A stretch of DNA of 64,000 bases, from NCBI RefSeq assembly GCF_026914185.1, contig NC_070560.1:3215501-3279500 (forward strand), read 5' to 3'. Both the position numbers and the translations under genes were made by a program. The notes under the pieces were generated by a model. The model was not told the DNA's origin. It did not search any database and saw only the letters and a program-made list of their open reading frames with translations. Position 1 is the stretch's first letter, and the number at the start of each line of letters is the position of its first letter. Positions 34,253-44,307 of the stretch are shown in pieces. The DNA comes from Puccinia triticina. Lineage: Eukaryota; Basidiomycota; Pucciniomycetes; Pucciniales; Pucciniaceae.

Positions 34253-34342
34253 ATGAGAGCCAATACTGTATTCGCCTACCTCCTTGTTCTCTTCGCGGCC
34301 ACTGGCATCTGCTTATCTCTTATTCAAGATGGTGCGATAACA
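34253..34342 (+). pseudogene. Secreted-protein gene copy A, 5' fragment
   Basis: 30 codons from ATG 34253. They encode a signal peptide (MRANTVFAYLLVLFAATGIC, positive N-terminus then hydrophobic core) clearly homologous to that of copy B. Coding is cut exactly after codon 30 by the Plavaka-like transposon. The rest of the gene is at 53693-53938. Without the insertion and one TSD copy the two parts are in frame, giving about 110 codons. Confidence 0.8.
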
Positions 34343-34359
34343 TACACAGCGGGGCAGAT

Positions 34360-34850
34360 TGGGAAAATCCAATGCGTCCAGCTGGCGTCACAGCACTCCA
34401 TGCGCCACGGTGGCGTGACAGGGACCCAGAGCCGTACAGGCGCCACTCTGTCATGCTAGGGGGCGCCACCGGGACTGTGGGCATAGGTGGCGCCCGAGGG
34501 GCGCCACTGAGATGCCACCAACCTGGGCGCCAGATGGCCGCCCCAGTGAGATGCCAGCGTGACGCACCGGTAGGGGAGGCGTCACCGCCGGCTGTCAGGG
34601 GGGCGTCCATGCCGGTCGCCTGGATGACGCAGGGGTCCAGATGGCGCCACTGGTTATGGGCAGCCGCCACTGCGTCCTGGGGTCGCCGGAGCGGCTAGGA
34701 CGCCCGATGGTCTCCCCGTCCAGGTGCGGGCGATCAAAGGGCCCATGAGCCGCCATCCAGCCGGCTTGGCTCCGGCAGGCCCGCGGCATGGATGAGGGTG
34801 GGCAGTGTCTGTGGTCCTCGCCCGGCTCCCCCTCAGATGCCTCAGACAAA
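34360..34850. repeat. Left subterminal GC-rich repeats
   Basis: Dense short motifs GGCGCCAC, GGCGTCAC and their complements in both orientations. The right subterminal region 53010-53680 has the same composition and motifs. Subterminal motif arrays are typical transposase-binding regions of CACTA-type elements (family knowledge). ORFs across it are artefacts of GC skew. Confidence 0.6.
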
Positions 34851-35006
34851 ATATGTACATACAACAGAGCCTCTTTGTTTCGCCTCACACGAAGGTTGGC
34901 AAAACCGGGAGCCCTGTTTCATGAAGTGAACCTGAGCCCACGCCGCTCAAGGACGCTTCCCTGTGAATCACTCCAGCGGGAAATCAGTTGTTGAGCGGCG
35001 TGAATC

Positions 35007-36240
35007 TGTCAGCCGGGCTACCATTCTAAAATAGAGCCCCGCCTGCAGCTCCGGTAGCGCAGCCAAGAGCACCGTAAACTGGGTGCAGAGCAGACCGCAG
35101 CGCGGACCTCTGCGCAGCATAGATTAGTTTTGATTGTTTTAATTACTTGCAAATAGCTTCCTAGAGAAGCTAGACACCAAGAGGACCGCCGCGCGGTCCA
35201 GAACCTCTTCTGTACAATATATTCCAACTAAGTACAAGTAACAAAACCAAGGGAGCCTGTATGAAAAGACCCCCTCAGAAAACCCATGTAATACTCAGCA
35301 GACAGCCACTGGTTGTGTGAAGACTATGTGGGCTTGGTAGCGGCTAAATCACTCAGCCTGTAATACCTGGTCGCATGGAAACAACAGTCGCCGGTAGGCG
35401 GCTAAACAACCAAGCCACGCGACTCAGAGAACTACAGTACCTGGTCGCGTGGTAATAATCTTCTTCCGAGCTCCGTCGCAGCAACAGTAGCGGAAAGACT
35501 CGGATATGAATCGCCGAAGAGCTCCGCATAGGAAATGACTCCTAGTGATCCTCTACTAGAGAGCAGAAGATCTCTAGCGTGTCATTCCGAGTAGAACTCA
35601 GTAAACAGGTTCTGAGAAGGAAGAATCCCCTTGCGACCAGTATCCAAGAGATACGGGTCTTAAGAGTAGCAAGACCAGTAAAGAGGCTGTGCCTTCCAAC
35701 AAAATGTATTGGAAGGCCAGCCAGGAGAATAGCGAGCCGACGAGCCTCCCAGAAACAGCATAAAAAGCCGGTGTTGGGAGGACTCTGGCTCCCCAGAATC
35801 GTCAATCACTTTAACCGCCCAGCAGCGCACTACTTCGCCGAACATATTCGTTGATCAGTTCGCTCTCAGCTTGTGTTAGATTGTTTTTAGATTCATTGCT
35901 CGTCGCTGGACTCCTGCTCCAACAGTAAGTCCAGCTCATTTTCTCTTTATCATCTCGGGAGTAATCCCCATCAATTATATACTTGGGAACTTGTCGAACA
36001 ACCCCCGCTTGTTGGACCCCAGACAACACAGGACATACTACCCCTGCTTGTCAGGCCCTGTAAGAACCGCCCCGGAGGGCACCTTAACCATTCCGCTGCT
36101 CTCGCGGCCCCTCCGTTACATCCCATCAGGGATATAAATCTTTATAAACCATCATCTTACCGCGTCTACAGACGCGCCCACTCGCCGCAGTCACTCGTGT
36201 AGCTAGAGGACTTCGTGTCTTGGCATCACCAAGCCTGACA
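35007..36240 (+). repeat. 5' LTR of young Ty3 element
   Basis: TGTCAG...CTGACA ends. TATA-like CATAAAAA at 35759-35766 places the transcription start near 35790. A GTAAGT splice donor is at 35925-35930. Cytosine-rich U5 follows. Confidence 0.93.
35925..35930 (+). promoter_or_regulatory. Splice donor in LTR (U5)
   Basis: AACA|GTAAGT, perfect intron side. The LTR-derived first exon (about 35790-35924) contains no ATG. Joining to either acceptor below makes an ATG across the junction (..CA + TGG..). Confidence 0.6.
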
Positions 36241-36242
36241 AT

Positions 36243-36260
36243 TGGGGGTCTGGCCGGGAA
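36243..36260 (+). promoter_or_regulatory. Putative tRNA primer-binding site
   Basis: TGGGGGTCTGGCCGGGAA starts two bases after the LTR. It begins TGG, and CCGGG matches the expected T-arm complement of a tRNA 3' end. The tRNA identity is not assigned. Confidence 0.45.
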
Positions 36261-36580
36261 CTTATCCCAAAAAACCAGAAAAAATCCTACTTTTTCGTCT
36301 ATCTGACGATTAACCAAACCAAACCTACCCCTAAAGCTCTTTTAGCTTATATCACCGTTAGATTGTGTCTAGAAAACTCTGCAGTTTGAGCACGGCGCGC
36401 TATATCGCACCATTAGATTGACTTTTTAGTCTAGTAAAGCTCAAAGACCGCGCTCTTTCGCGCACAACTTACCCCTGAACAATTCAGAAGCTACTAATCC
36501 TTCAGAATTATCTCCTATCATCTCTTTACTCGCTTTTGAACCTCCCTAACTTGCTTTTTGCGTTCTTATTTTACCACATC

Positions 36581-36878
36581 AGTGGCTCATTTACAACAGA
36601 ACGCCGAGCTGATCCAATATTACCTCCGCTATCTTAAACTCAGAAACGAAGAGTTTATTAAAAACTACCAGCCGGATGACTTTGAAAAGTTAACCTGCGA
36701 AGAAAGAATCCAACTCGGCACGATCCTAGTTGAAAAGAGCAAGAAAAAGGATTTAGAGGCTCGAATCACTCTGAACTTTTTACTCAACGAACACCGGTTG
36801 AATAGAATTCAAAGAAAAAAAGAAAGAAGTAAATCGCCTTTTTTCGCGTACTTAAAAATTTACTTTGAAGAATTCTAA
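36581..36878 (+). CDS. Small ORF a of Ty3 leader, opened by splicing
   Basis: An acceptor at 36581-36582 (branch-like CCCTAAC at 36544-36550, pyrimidine tract, CATCAG) is followed by TGGCTCATTTACAACAG. Read from the junction ATG the frame is open for about 99 codons to TAA at 36876-36878. The product is basic and helical (QQNAELIQYYLRYLKLRNEE; KKDLEARITLNFLLNEHRLN; ending YLKIYFEEF). There is no genomic ATG in this frame. No homology recognised. It may be a retroelement accessory protein. The unspliced genome has GTG at this position. Confidence 0.45.
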
Positions 36879-36900
36879 CAAATTATTAATTCTTCCGCCT

Positions 36901-37006
36901 AGTGGCCAAACAAAACAAGGAAAAAACAAGCTCCTTTACCGCAAAGGAAGCCGAGAAGTTTGAGAATCCCGTATTAAGCGATTCTGAAGCAGACGAACTC
37001 GGTTAG
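36901..37006 (+). CDS. Small ORF b of Ty3 leader, opened by alternative acceptor
   Basis: A second acceptor at 36901-36902 (branch TTCTAAC at 36873-36879, pyrimidines, GCCTAG) is followed by TGGCCAAACAAAACAAG. Junction with the LTR donor again makes ATG GCC. The frame runs 35 codons (KEAEKFENPVLSDSEADELG at the end) to TAG 37004-37006. Hydrophilic and acidic at the C-terminus. The branch-point sequence overlaps the stop codon of ORF a. Confidence 0.4.
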
Positions 37007-37068
37007 TCCAAGTTTCTATAGCAAATAATCCGTATAAAAACAATTAAAAAAAAAAAACATAAACTAAC

Positions 37069-38241
37069 ATGTCCACCCGATTGAGCAGACCCAATCTCAA
37101 AGGACCTCTGCCCACCCCCAAGAGGCATCCTCGACAAGCCACTGGCGGCGGAAGAGGAGGAAGCCGCGGAGGAAGAGGAAGCCGAGGAGGTAGCTGCCGA
37201 GCCTCCCAAGGAGAAGACTCCGAAGCTGAGCTCCTTGAAATTCAAGAAGAAGGACCCAGCTCCGGTTCCGAGTACCTCGACGACCACCTCGACCAATCCG
37301 GCGAGGACTATCCTCAAGACAAAAGAACAGCTAATCAAGCTGGACAAGACCAAGGACTTAGTCCGCGACCACGTCCTGAACTGGCAGGAGTGTGTAGCTC
37401 TCCAAGCGAAAGGAGGAGCGACAGAAGAGCTGCGAACAGCTCTCCGCAGAGCTCAAGAGAGCCAGAAAATGGCGCAGAAGTTGATGACTCAAAAACAGCT
37501 AGAGTCTTACGTCGAGGGTTGAAATCCTTGGACGGTGATGAAGCAACTCTACCCAGCCAGAAACACCGGGAAAAAGCGCAAAGCACCCCCAACTCAAGCA
37601 GCCAGAGACGACGTCATCCGATGGAAGCGCCTGATGAAGGTGGCGGACACACTAGACAAGGCTTACGATCACCTACAATAGACAGAGACTTTATTTTTTC
37701 TTTGTTTGAGAATGTATACAGTAATCTAGACAAATTACATTACAACTCAAATAATTACCATAAAACTACTGTCTCCAAAATTATTGATTGTTATAAAGCC
37801 ACAAGTAACATGATTGAGACCGGCGTAAAAAAATCGCTGGAATTGTCCCAAGAACCTTTTGTTAAGATCCCAGAACTGAGAGAAATAGTTCAGAAAACTG
37901 AGAGAGAACTCCGTGACATAGTTAAAACTGTTGCTGCAGTAAGAGACTCCAATCTCACAGCGCAGGACAAATTAACTGATCTTGACATCAGCCTGGCGGA
38001 CTTCAAAAATGAAGTAATCACCATGATTAAATCTGAGATAATGGTAGCTCAGCGTGAGCGTGAGGAGCACCAATCTGCTCAGTTAAGAATTCTGATTGAC
38101 CTTGTCAGCAACCAGGATGACACAATCAAAGAAGTTGCCAAACAAATCACTCAGTCTGTTTCGGAACAAATTAGCACTTTGAAAATTGAGATTAAGTCCC
38201 TTAAACAGGCAGCCTCTGGTATCAAACTCCGCCCCACATGA
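37069..38241 (+). CDS. Ty3 ORF upstream of Gag: disordered N-term, coiled-coil C-term
   Basis: 390 codons from ATG 37069. Residues 1-200 are low-complexity (GRGGSRGGRGSRGGS, Ser/Arg/Glu-rich). Residues 205-390 are clearly coding and helical (SLFENVYSNLDKL, then heptad-like IPELREIVQKTERELRDIV and TDLDISLADFKNEV), probably a coiled coil. In the first 600 nt the +1 frame is also open and reads at least as well (see findings), so the true N-terminus is uncertain. The stop TGA overlaps the ATG of the next ORF as ATGA (38238-38241). The likely role is a gag-region structural or accessory protein; no family match. Confidence 0.65.
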   Translation: MSTRLSRPNLKGPLPTPKRHPRQATGGGRGGSRGGRGSRGGSCRASQGEDSEAELLEIQEEGPSSGSEYLDDHLDQSGEDYPQDKRTANQAGQDQGLSPRPRPELAGVCSSPSERRSDRRAANSSPQSSREPENGAEVDDSKTARVLRRGLKSLDGDEATLPSQKHREKAQSTPNSSSQRRRHPMEAPDEGGGHTRQGLRSPTIDRDFIFSLFENVYSNLDKLHYNSNNYHKTTVSKIIDCYKATSNMIETGVKKSLELSQEPFVKIPELREIVQKTERELRDIVKTVAAVRDSNLTAQDKLTDLDISLADFKNEVITMIKSEIMVAQREREEHQSAQLRILIDLVSNQDDTIKEVAKQITQSVSEQISTLKIEIKSLKQAASGIKLRPT

Positions 38242-39056
38242 CCAATAAGGCGGAATCCATTGTTCAAGAAGAATTACAATTCAATAACCCTTTCTTGAAC
38301 ACAAAAGAGAGAGTCTTTCAACATAAAGAAAGATCAATGCCTCCCAAAAAAGAGGAACCTGTTGAACAAACCCCTCCTTACCAAAACCAAGCAAGACAGA
38401 CCTCATCACATTTGAGCAACTTTGATATGTTTGCAATGAACAAACTCTTGCCACCCATCAAAGAATGGCCCAAATTCACCGGCGAAGGAGAATATGATCA
38501 CATATACTTTATGAATTACATAGATCATCTCCTTGAGTCCTACGAAGCGTCAGATGAAATAGTGACATCCAGATTACCCCGATTGTTTGAAGGCATGGCC
38601 TTAGATTGGTTTGTAGGAAAAAAGAAATCAGTTGGCAAAATCAGCTGGAAGGAATGGAAGAAACTGATCCACTTACAATACGGCACTGACGTCTGGGAAG
38701 ATAAAATGCTTGCCGCATATGAAACCGATTTCTTTGACCCTATGAAACATGTGCCTTACAAATGGTGCTTGACACAAAAGAAGAGAATTGACTGCATATA
38801 TGATCAACCTTCTCTAAAATTTGTCACCAAGAAAATCTTGAAAAAGTGTCGGGGTGACTTAGAGCATGATGTAATGTGTCGCCTGCGAGATCCTGACGTA
38901 GACTTAGCAGAGTTAGTCTCAGTTATAGAATTGGTGATTGCTGCAAAAGGTTTAGATAAGAAGCCCAAATCTTATGAAGAAAGAAAGAGTGCTGTGTATA
39001 GAGATAATGCGCCCACCGGCACAAAACCTGCTGAAACTGCGCCAAAAAAGGCATAA
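38238..39056 (+). CDS. Ty3 Gag (capsid)
   Basis: 272 codons starting at the ATG of the ATGA overlap. Contains the typical retrotransposon Gag core: [20 protein letters not shown], then [11 protein letters not shown] and [13 protein letters not shown] (about residues 75-235). It ends with TAA at 39054-39056, immediately before the zinc knuckle, which is encoded in the overlapping Pol frame. Forms the particle shell. Expression could depend on reinitiation after the upstream ORF. Confidence 0.85.
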   Translation: MTNKAESIVQEELQFNNPFLNTKERVFQHKERSMPPKKEEPVEQTPPYQNQARQTSSHLSNFDMFAMNKLLPPIKEWPKFTGEGEYDHIYFMNYIDHLLESYEASDEIVTSRLPRLFEGMALDWFVGKKKSVGKISWKEWKKLIHLQYGTDVWEDKMLAAYETDFFDPMKHVPYKWCLTQKKRIDCIYDQPSLKFVTKKILKKCRGDLEHDVMCRLRDPDVDLAELVSVIELVIAAKGLDKKPKSYEERKSAVYRDNAPTGTKPAETAPKKA

Positions 39057-42000
39057 TTGCGGGGAAAAGGGCCATAAGAGACCTGAGTGCCCCAAACCCC
39101 GCAGAAGGATTAACAACATTGAGGTGTTTACAGATGACGAAGGCGACTCTGACACTGGATCCCAGTTTGATATAGTACATTTTGAAAATGACCGGGAGAG
39201 TGTCACCGGGGATTGTGGATCCGAACCAATAGCCCGCTGCAACGTGATTCAAGCAGACTTGGGTGACCCCCTTCACATTACAGTAATCCAAGGTGATTCA
39301 AACTTGCCACAAAATTGGAACCCTTCCGCTGGAGTCGGACATGTATCTGATGCCAAATTGATGACTAATAAGCCAGAAGAAGGTATGAGTTATACCCTAG
39401 GCAAAACAAGTTACACTACTGTGCTCTATGATGGTAAAGAAGTTAAAGCTCTCCTAGATATTGGAGCCTTCTGTTCATGTACCAGTACCAACTTGTTGAG
39501 CCGGTACTATCCAGGATGGCGGGAGAAATTACTCCCAACCCCGCGTGCCAAGTTTAGTAGTTGTAATTCTGCACTTAAGCCTATAGGAGTTGTAAAGATG
39601 CCACTAATTTTCCCGCACACCAAGGGTTCACTTAGACTACATATAGAATTTGTAGTGTTAGAAGATGCTGTGTGTGATTACCTAATCTTGGGAAATGATG
39701 CATTCTGTCTTTACGGGATAGATGTTTTCCAAAGTAAAGACAGGTTCTACACTATAGGTGGAGATTGGAAAAGGAAGTTTGAGATATGTAACATCAATTT
39801 CCAGAGCCCTGTAAAAGGAAACCAAGACGAGAAAGAGCTGAACCGTTTCCGTCAAGATTACATGTCTCAAGCTGCCCTCAGTGACACGCTGAGCAAAGAC
39901 CAACATCTAGATGTGTTAAAAATTTGCTTTGAACATGAAGAAGCTTTCTGCACAAAAGAGGAGCCCATAGGTAATATCTCCGGACATGACATTGAGATAG
40001 AACTTACTTGCAAACCTCCTTATCCCCCCGCGCTGAGGAGAGCGGCGTATCCCTCAAGCCCTAAGTCCCGTGAAGCACTAGAAATTCACATTAAAGAACT
40101 GCTAGAACTTAAAGTATTGAGGAAAGTAGGCCATAATGAGCAAGTAGAAATAACTACACCAGTAATAATAGCATGGCATAATGAGAAGTCCCGCATGGTA
40201 GGAGACTTTCAAGCGCTTAACAATTATACGAAAGCGGATAATTACCCTATCCCCCGTATAGACCACTCATTACATAACTTGGCTAACGCGAAGTTTATCA
40301 CGACAATGGATGTGCTTAAAGGTTTCCACCAAATTCCTATTAAGGAAGAGAGTAGGCAATTTATGAGAATTATCTGCCACTTGGGTGTTTACGAATATTT
40401 ACGCATGCCTTTTGGTATTAAAAATGCGCCGTCCCACTTTCAGCGTATGATGGATACCATATTTGGATCTTTTATCCGACAAAGCTGGATGATGGTGTAC
40501 ATAGATGACATCATCATATATTCTGCGGACTGGGAGGAACATCTTGAGAAAATAAGATTAGTACTCAAAACAGCTATAAAATCCGGTTTGAAAATGTCCA
40601 TTAAGAAATGCAACTTTGGATTCAAAGAACTTAAAGCCTTAGGCCACATTGTCTCAGGGTTATCACTAGCTATAGATCAAAATAGAGTGGCGGCAGTACT
40701 ACTCAAACCTATGCCACAGACAATTACAGAAATGCAGTCATTTCTTGGATTCTGTAGCTATTACCGTCAACACATCCCTAGGTTTGCAAACATAACCAAA
40801 AGTTTGTATGAACTATGTAGCAAGGATGTCTTTTTTGAGATGACCTACGGGAGAGTGGAAGACTACGAGCAGCTAAAGAGACTCATAACTACTGCCCCTG
40901 TCTTAGCTCAACCAGATTACGCTTTGCCATTTATCCTGTACATAGATGCCTGTTTTGAGGGAATAGGTGCCGCGTTACACCAAGAATTCATCATAGATGG
41001 AGTACCAGTAGAAAAACCAATCTTGTTCATATCAAGACAAGTCCGTAAAACAGAGATGAAATACGGCGCCAGTCAGATGGAATGTCTCTGCCTTGTTTGG
41101 GCATTAGAAAAATTACACTACTATCTGGAAGGTTGTAAAATCATAGTAGTCACCGACTGTACTGCTGTGAAAACTCTCATGAATATGAAGACACCTAACC
41201 GTCACATGCTCAGATGGCAAATTGCAATTCAGCAATATAGAGGCCACATGACTATAATTCATAGAGCGGGAGCTAAGCATACTAACGCCGCCGGACTAAG
41301 TAGATGGGCTCTACCCAATACTCCAGATAACCCAGCGTACGACCCAGAAGATGAGGACGTATTTCCAATCTTGGGCATTCATGTATGTGACATTGATGAT
41401 GTATTCTTTGAAGAAGTCAGAGTTAGTTACAATGAAGATATGGAGCTAGTTAAATTAATCAATATATTGGACAATGAAAACAGTGCGCCAGAATTAATTG
41501 CTAGTCTACAGGAGAAATGGCTTACTCCTTACAAAGCCGGACAATTCACGCTCTTAGACGGCATAATTTATTTTCGTCATAGACACTCTAGCGTAATTGT
41601 GCTAAGCAAAGAGAGTCACATCAAAAATATGTTACAAGAATGCCATGACAATGTTGGTTCTGGTCACTTCTCCGAAGAGCGCACCGTTGAAAGAGTCAAA
41701 CAAACTGCCTGGTGGATTGACTGGAAAAACCAAGTTAAAGAATATGTTAAGTCATGTGAAATTTGCCAAAAGTCTAATAAACAAACCGGCAAGAGATTTG
41801 GATTATTACAAACCATTGCAGAACCAAAAACGCGGTGGGAAATTATCAACATGGATTTTGTAACTGGCCTACCTCCGGGAGGACCTTTCTCCTACAACTC
41901 TGTTCTAGTAGTAGTAGACAGGTTCTCGAAAAGAGCCAGGTTTATCCCGCATCATAAAGATGATACAGCTATGGAAGTAGCCATATTATTTTGGAATAGA

Positions 42001-42945
42001 ATAATGGCTGACGTAGGTATCCCAAAAATTATTATAAGTGACAGGGACCCTAAATTCACGTCAGAATTTTGGCGAAACTTGCATGATATGCTGGGTACTA
42101 AACTAGCTTTTTCCACTGCATACCATCCGCAGACAGATGGCTTAGCGGAACGCATGATACAAACATTAGAAGACCTACTCAGAAGGTTCTGTGTGTTTGG
42201 ATTAGAGTTTAAAAACAGTGACAGGTACACACATGATTGGGTCAATCTGTTGCCAGCATTGGAAATGGCGTATAATAGCAGCAAACATTCTACTACAAAA
42301 GAAACGCCCTACATCTTAGAAAGAGGATGGATACCGCGGTTACCTAAGGATACTATTAATGATAAATTACCTGTAGCCCACCCAACCGCAGTAGACTTCA
42401 AAAAGATGTTAGACGCAACAAATGCTCACGCAGCCAGATGTGTCCAAGAAGCAGCAGAGTATAGTAAAACTCGCTGGGATAAAAGTCACAAAGAACCTGA
42501 ATTCCAAATAGGAGATCCAGTGCTTCTGTCCACAGTGAACTTTAATAATCTGGGAGGCAGCAGAAAACTGAAACCCGCGTTTGTGGGACCTTTTGTCATT
42601 AAGAACCTACACGGTAAAAATGCAGTAGAAGTAATTTTGACAGAAGAATTCAGTAGGAAACACCCTGTGTTTCCCGTAAGCCTTATCAAGAAATATGTTC
42701 CAAGAGCAAATGAAGTGGTCCCCAAACCGTTACCGGTACCCATAGAAGAACCTTTAAAGAAAGAACAACTTAAGGTACATAAGATCCTCAAAGATAAAAA
42801 GGAGAGGATTTCAGGAAAAGATACAAGGTTATACCTCGTAAGATACAGAAACCAATCTGCAGATAAAGATGAATGGCTGCCAGAGGACAACATCCCGGAC
42901 GGTGCAATTCACCTACGTAGCTACAGAGCTTCTAAACGTAAATAA
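38974..42945 (+). CDS. Ty3 Pol polyprotein (PR-RT-RH-IN-chromodomain)
   Basis: 1,323 codons, no stop, +1 relative to Gag with an 83-nt overlap. The start ATG at 38974 is nominal; a +1 frameshift or fusion is likelier. Near residue 28 an incomplete zinc knuckle ([13 protein letters not shown]) lacks its first Cys. Protease near residue 158 reads [10 protein letters not shown] (D-I-G, where D-T/S-G is usual) with YLILGNDAF at about 232. RT at about 340-570 with YIDDIIIYS near 510. RNase H from about 650 ([13 protein letters not shown]). Integrase zinc finger near 890-935, core near 955-1100 ([35 protein letters not shown]). A chromodomain-like end ([27 protein letters not shown] in part) would target chromatin. 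Confidence 0.93.
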   Translation: MKKERVLCIEIMRPPAQNLLKLRQKRHNCGEKGHKRPECPKPRRRINNIEVFTDDEGDSDTGSQFDIVHFENDRESVTGDCGSEPIARCNVIQADLGDPLHITVIQGDSNLPQNWNPSAGVGHVSDAKLMTNKPEEGMSYTLGKTSYTTVLYDGKEVKALLDIGAFCSCTSTNLLSRYYPGWREKLLPTPRAKFSSCNSALKPIGVVKMPLIFPHTKGSLRLHIEFVVLEDAVCDYLILGNDAFCLYGIDVFQSKDRFYTIGGDWKRKFEICNINFQSPVKGNQDEKELNRFRQDYMSQAALSDTLSKDQHLDVLKICFEHEEAFCTKEEPIGNISGHDIEIELTCKPPYPPALRRAAYPSSPKSREALEIHIKELLELKVLRKVGHNEQVEITTPVIIAWHNEKSRMVGDFQALNNYTKADNYPIPRIDHSLHNLANAKFITTMDVLKGFHQIPIKEESRQFMRIICHLGVYEYLRMPFGIKNAPSHFQRMMDTIFGSFIRQSWMMVYIDDIIIYSADWEEHLEKIRLVLKTAIKSGLKMSIKKCNFGFKELKALGHIVSGLSLAIDQNRVAAVLLKPMPQTITEMQSFLGFCSYYRQHIPRFANITKSLYELCSKDVFFEMTYGRVEDYEQLKRLITTAPVLAQPDYALPFILYIDACFEGIGAALHQEFIIDGVPVEKPILFISRQVRKTEMKYGASQMECLCLVWALEKLHYYLEGCKIIVVTDCTAVKTLMNMKTPNRHMLRWQIAIQQYRGHMTIIHRAGAKHTNAAGLSRWALPNTPDNPAYDPEDEDVFPILGIHVCDIDDVFFEEVRVSYNEDMELVKLINILDNENSAPELIASLQEKWLTPYKAGQFTLLDGIIYFRHRHSSVIVLSKESHIKNMLQECHDNVGSGHFSEERTVERVKQTAWWIDWKNQVKEYVKSCEICQKSNKQTGKRFGLLQTIAEPKTRWEIINMDFVTGLPPGGPFSYNSVLVVVDRFSKRARFIPHHKDDTAMEVAILFWNRIMADVGIPKIIISDRDPKFTSEFWRNLHDMLGTKLAFSTAYHPQTDGLAERMIQTLEDLLRRFCVFGLEFKNSDRYTHDWVNLLPALEMAYNSSKHSTTKETPYILERGWIPRLPKDTINDKLPVAHPTAVDFKKMLDATNAHAARCVQEAAEYSKTRWDKSHKEPEFQIGDPVLLSTVNFNNLGGSRKLKPAFVGPFVIKNLHGKNAVEVILTEEFSRKHPVFPVSLIKKYVPRANEVVPKPLPVPIEEPLKKEQLKVHKILKDKKERISGKDTRLYLVRYRNQSADKDEWLPEDNIPDGAIHLRSYRASKRK

Positions 42946-42994
42946 TTTTAGAAATTCAGCTAAGTTAAGAGTAACTTATCTTGGTGGTGGGGAA

Positions 42995-44228
42995 TGTCAG
43001 CCGGGCTACCATTCTAAAATAGAGCCCCGCCTGCAGCTCCGGTAGCGCAGCCAAGAGCACCGTAAACTGGGTGCAGAGCAGACCGCAGCACGGACCTCTG
43101 CGCAGCATAGATTAGTTTTGATTGTTTTAATTACTTGCAAATAGCTTCCTAGAGAAGCTAGACACCAAGAGGACCGCCGCGCGGTCCAGAACCTCTTCTG
43201 TACAATATATTCCAACTAAGTACAAGTAACAAAACCAAGGGAGCCTGTATGAAAAGACCCCCTCAGAAAACCCATGTAATACTCAGCAGACAGCCACTGG
43301 TTGTGTGAAGACTATGTGGGCTTGGTAGCGGCTAAATCACTCAGCCTGTAATACCTGGTCGCATGGAAACAACAGTCGCCGGTAGGCGGCTAAACAACCA
43401 AGCCACGCGACTCAGAGAACTACAGTACCTGGTCGCGTGGTAATAATCTTCTTCCGAGCTCCGTCGCAGCAACAGTAGCGGAAAGACTCGGATATGAATC
43501 GCCGAAGAGCTCCGCATAGGAAATGACTCCTAGTGATCCTCTACTAGAGAGCAGAAGATCTCTAGCGTGTCATTCCGAGTAGAACTCAGTAAACAGGTTC
43601 TGAGAAGGAAGAATCCCCTTGCGACCAGTATCCAAGAGATACGGGTCTTAAGAGTAGCAAGACCAGTAAAGAGGCTGTGCCTTCCAACAAAATGTATTGG
43701 AAGGCCAGCCAGGAGAATAGCGAGCCGACGAGCCTCCCAGAAACAGCATAAAAAGCCGGTGTTGGGAGGACTCTGGCTCCCCAGAATCGTCAATCACTTT
43801 AACCGCCCAGCAGCGCACTACTTCGCCGAACATATTCGTTGATCAGTTCGCTCTCAGCTTGTGTTAGATTGTTTTTAGATTCATTGCTCGTCGCTGGACT
43901 CCTGCTCCAACAGTAAGTCCAGCTCATTTTCTCTTTATCATCTCGGGAGTAATCCCCATCAATTATATACTTGGGAACTTGTCGAACAACCCCCGCTTGT
44001 TGGACCCCAGACAACACAGGACATACTACCCCTGCTTGTCAGGCCCTGTAAGAACCGCCCCGGAGGGCACCTTAACCATTCCGCTGCTCTCGCGGCCCCT
44101 CCGTTACATCCCATCAGGGATATAAATCTTTATAAACCATCATCTTACCGCGTCTACAGACGCGCCCACTCGCCGCAGTCACTCGTGTAGCTAGAGGACT
44201 TCGTGTCTTGGCATCACCGAGCCTGATA
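42995..44228 (+). repeat. 3' LTR of young Ty3 element
   Basis: 1,234 bp. Preceded by the purine tract GGTGGTGGGGAA (42983-42994). Ends CTGATA instead of CTGACA. The internal GTAAGT is at 43913-43918. Unlike the element at 1-3985, Pol ends 49 nt before this LTR. Confidence 0.95.
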
Positions 44229-44307
44229 GAATCACTCCGGCGGTCAATCTTTCTCATATCGCACAGTCCACACGCCCACGGCCACGATCGAGGAACCCGC
44301 TGCCGTC

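Larger units (their letters stand above)
35007..44228 (+). mobile_element. Complete young Ty3/gypsy chromovirus, TSD GAATC
   Basis: 9,222 bp with 1,234-bp LTRs at 35007-36240 and 42995-44228, flanked by GAATC (35002-35006 and 44229-44233). I count three differences between the LTRs by eye, so insertion was recent. Internal order: putative primer-binding site, a 0.8-kb leader with splice signals and small ORFs, a coiled-coil ORF, Gag, Pol, polypurine tract. It is inserted in the Plavaka-like element just upstream of the transposase start. Confidence 0.95.

Noticed and set aside
34343..34360. CACAGC as the transposon terminus with a 2-bp TA duplication
   Set aside because: CAC ends would suit CACTA elements, but a TA duplication leaves a stop when the host gene flanks are joined, whereas ACA (or TAACA) leaves an open frame; kept only as an alternative.
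34320..34888. Long Arg/Ala/Pro-rich ORFs in the left subterminal region
   Set aside because: GC-skewed shadow frames over the GGCGCC repeats; no domain, no start context, open on both strands.
35018..36029. Small ORFs within the Ty3 LTRs (identical at 43006-44017)
   Set aside because: Non-coding LTR sequence; identity between LTRs reflects recent insertion, not selection.
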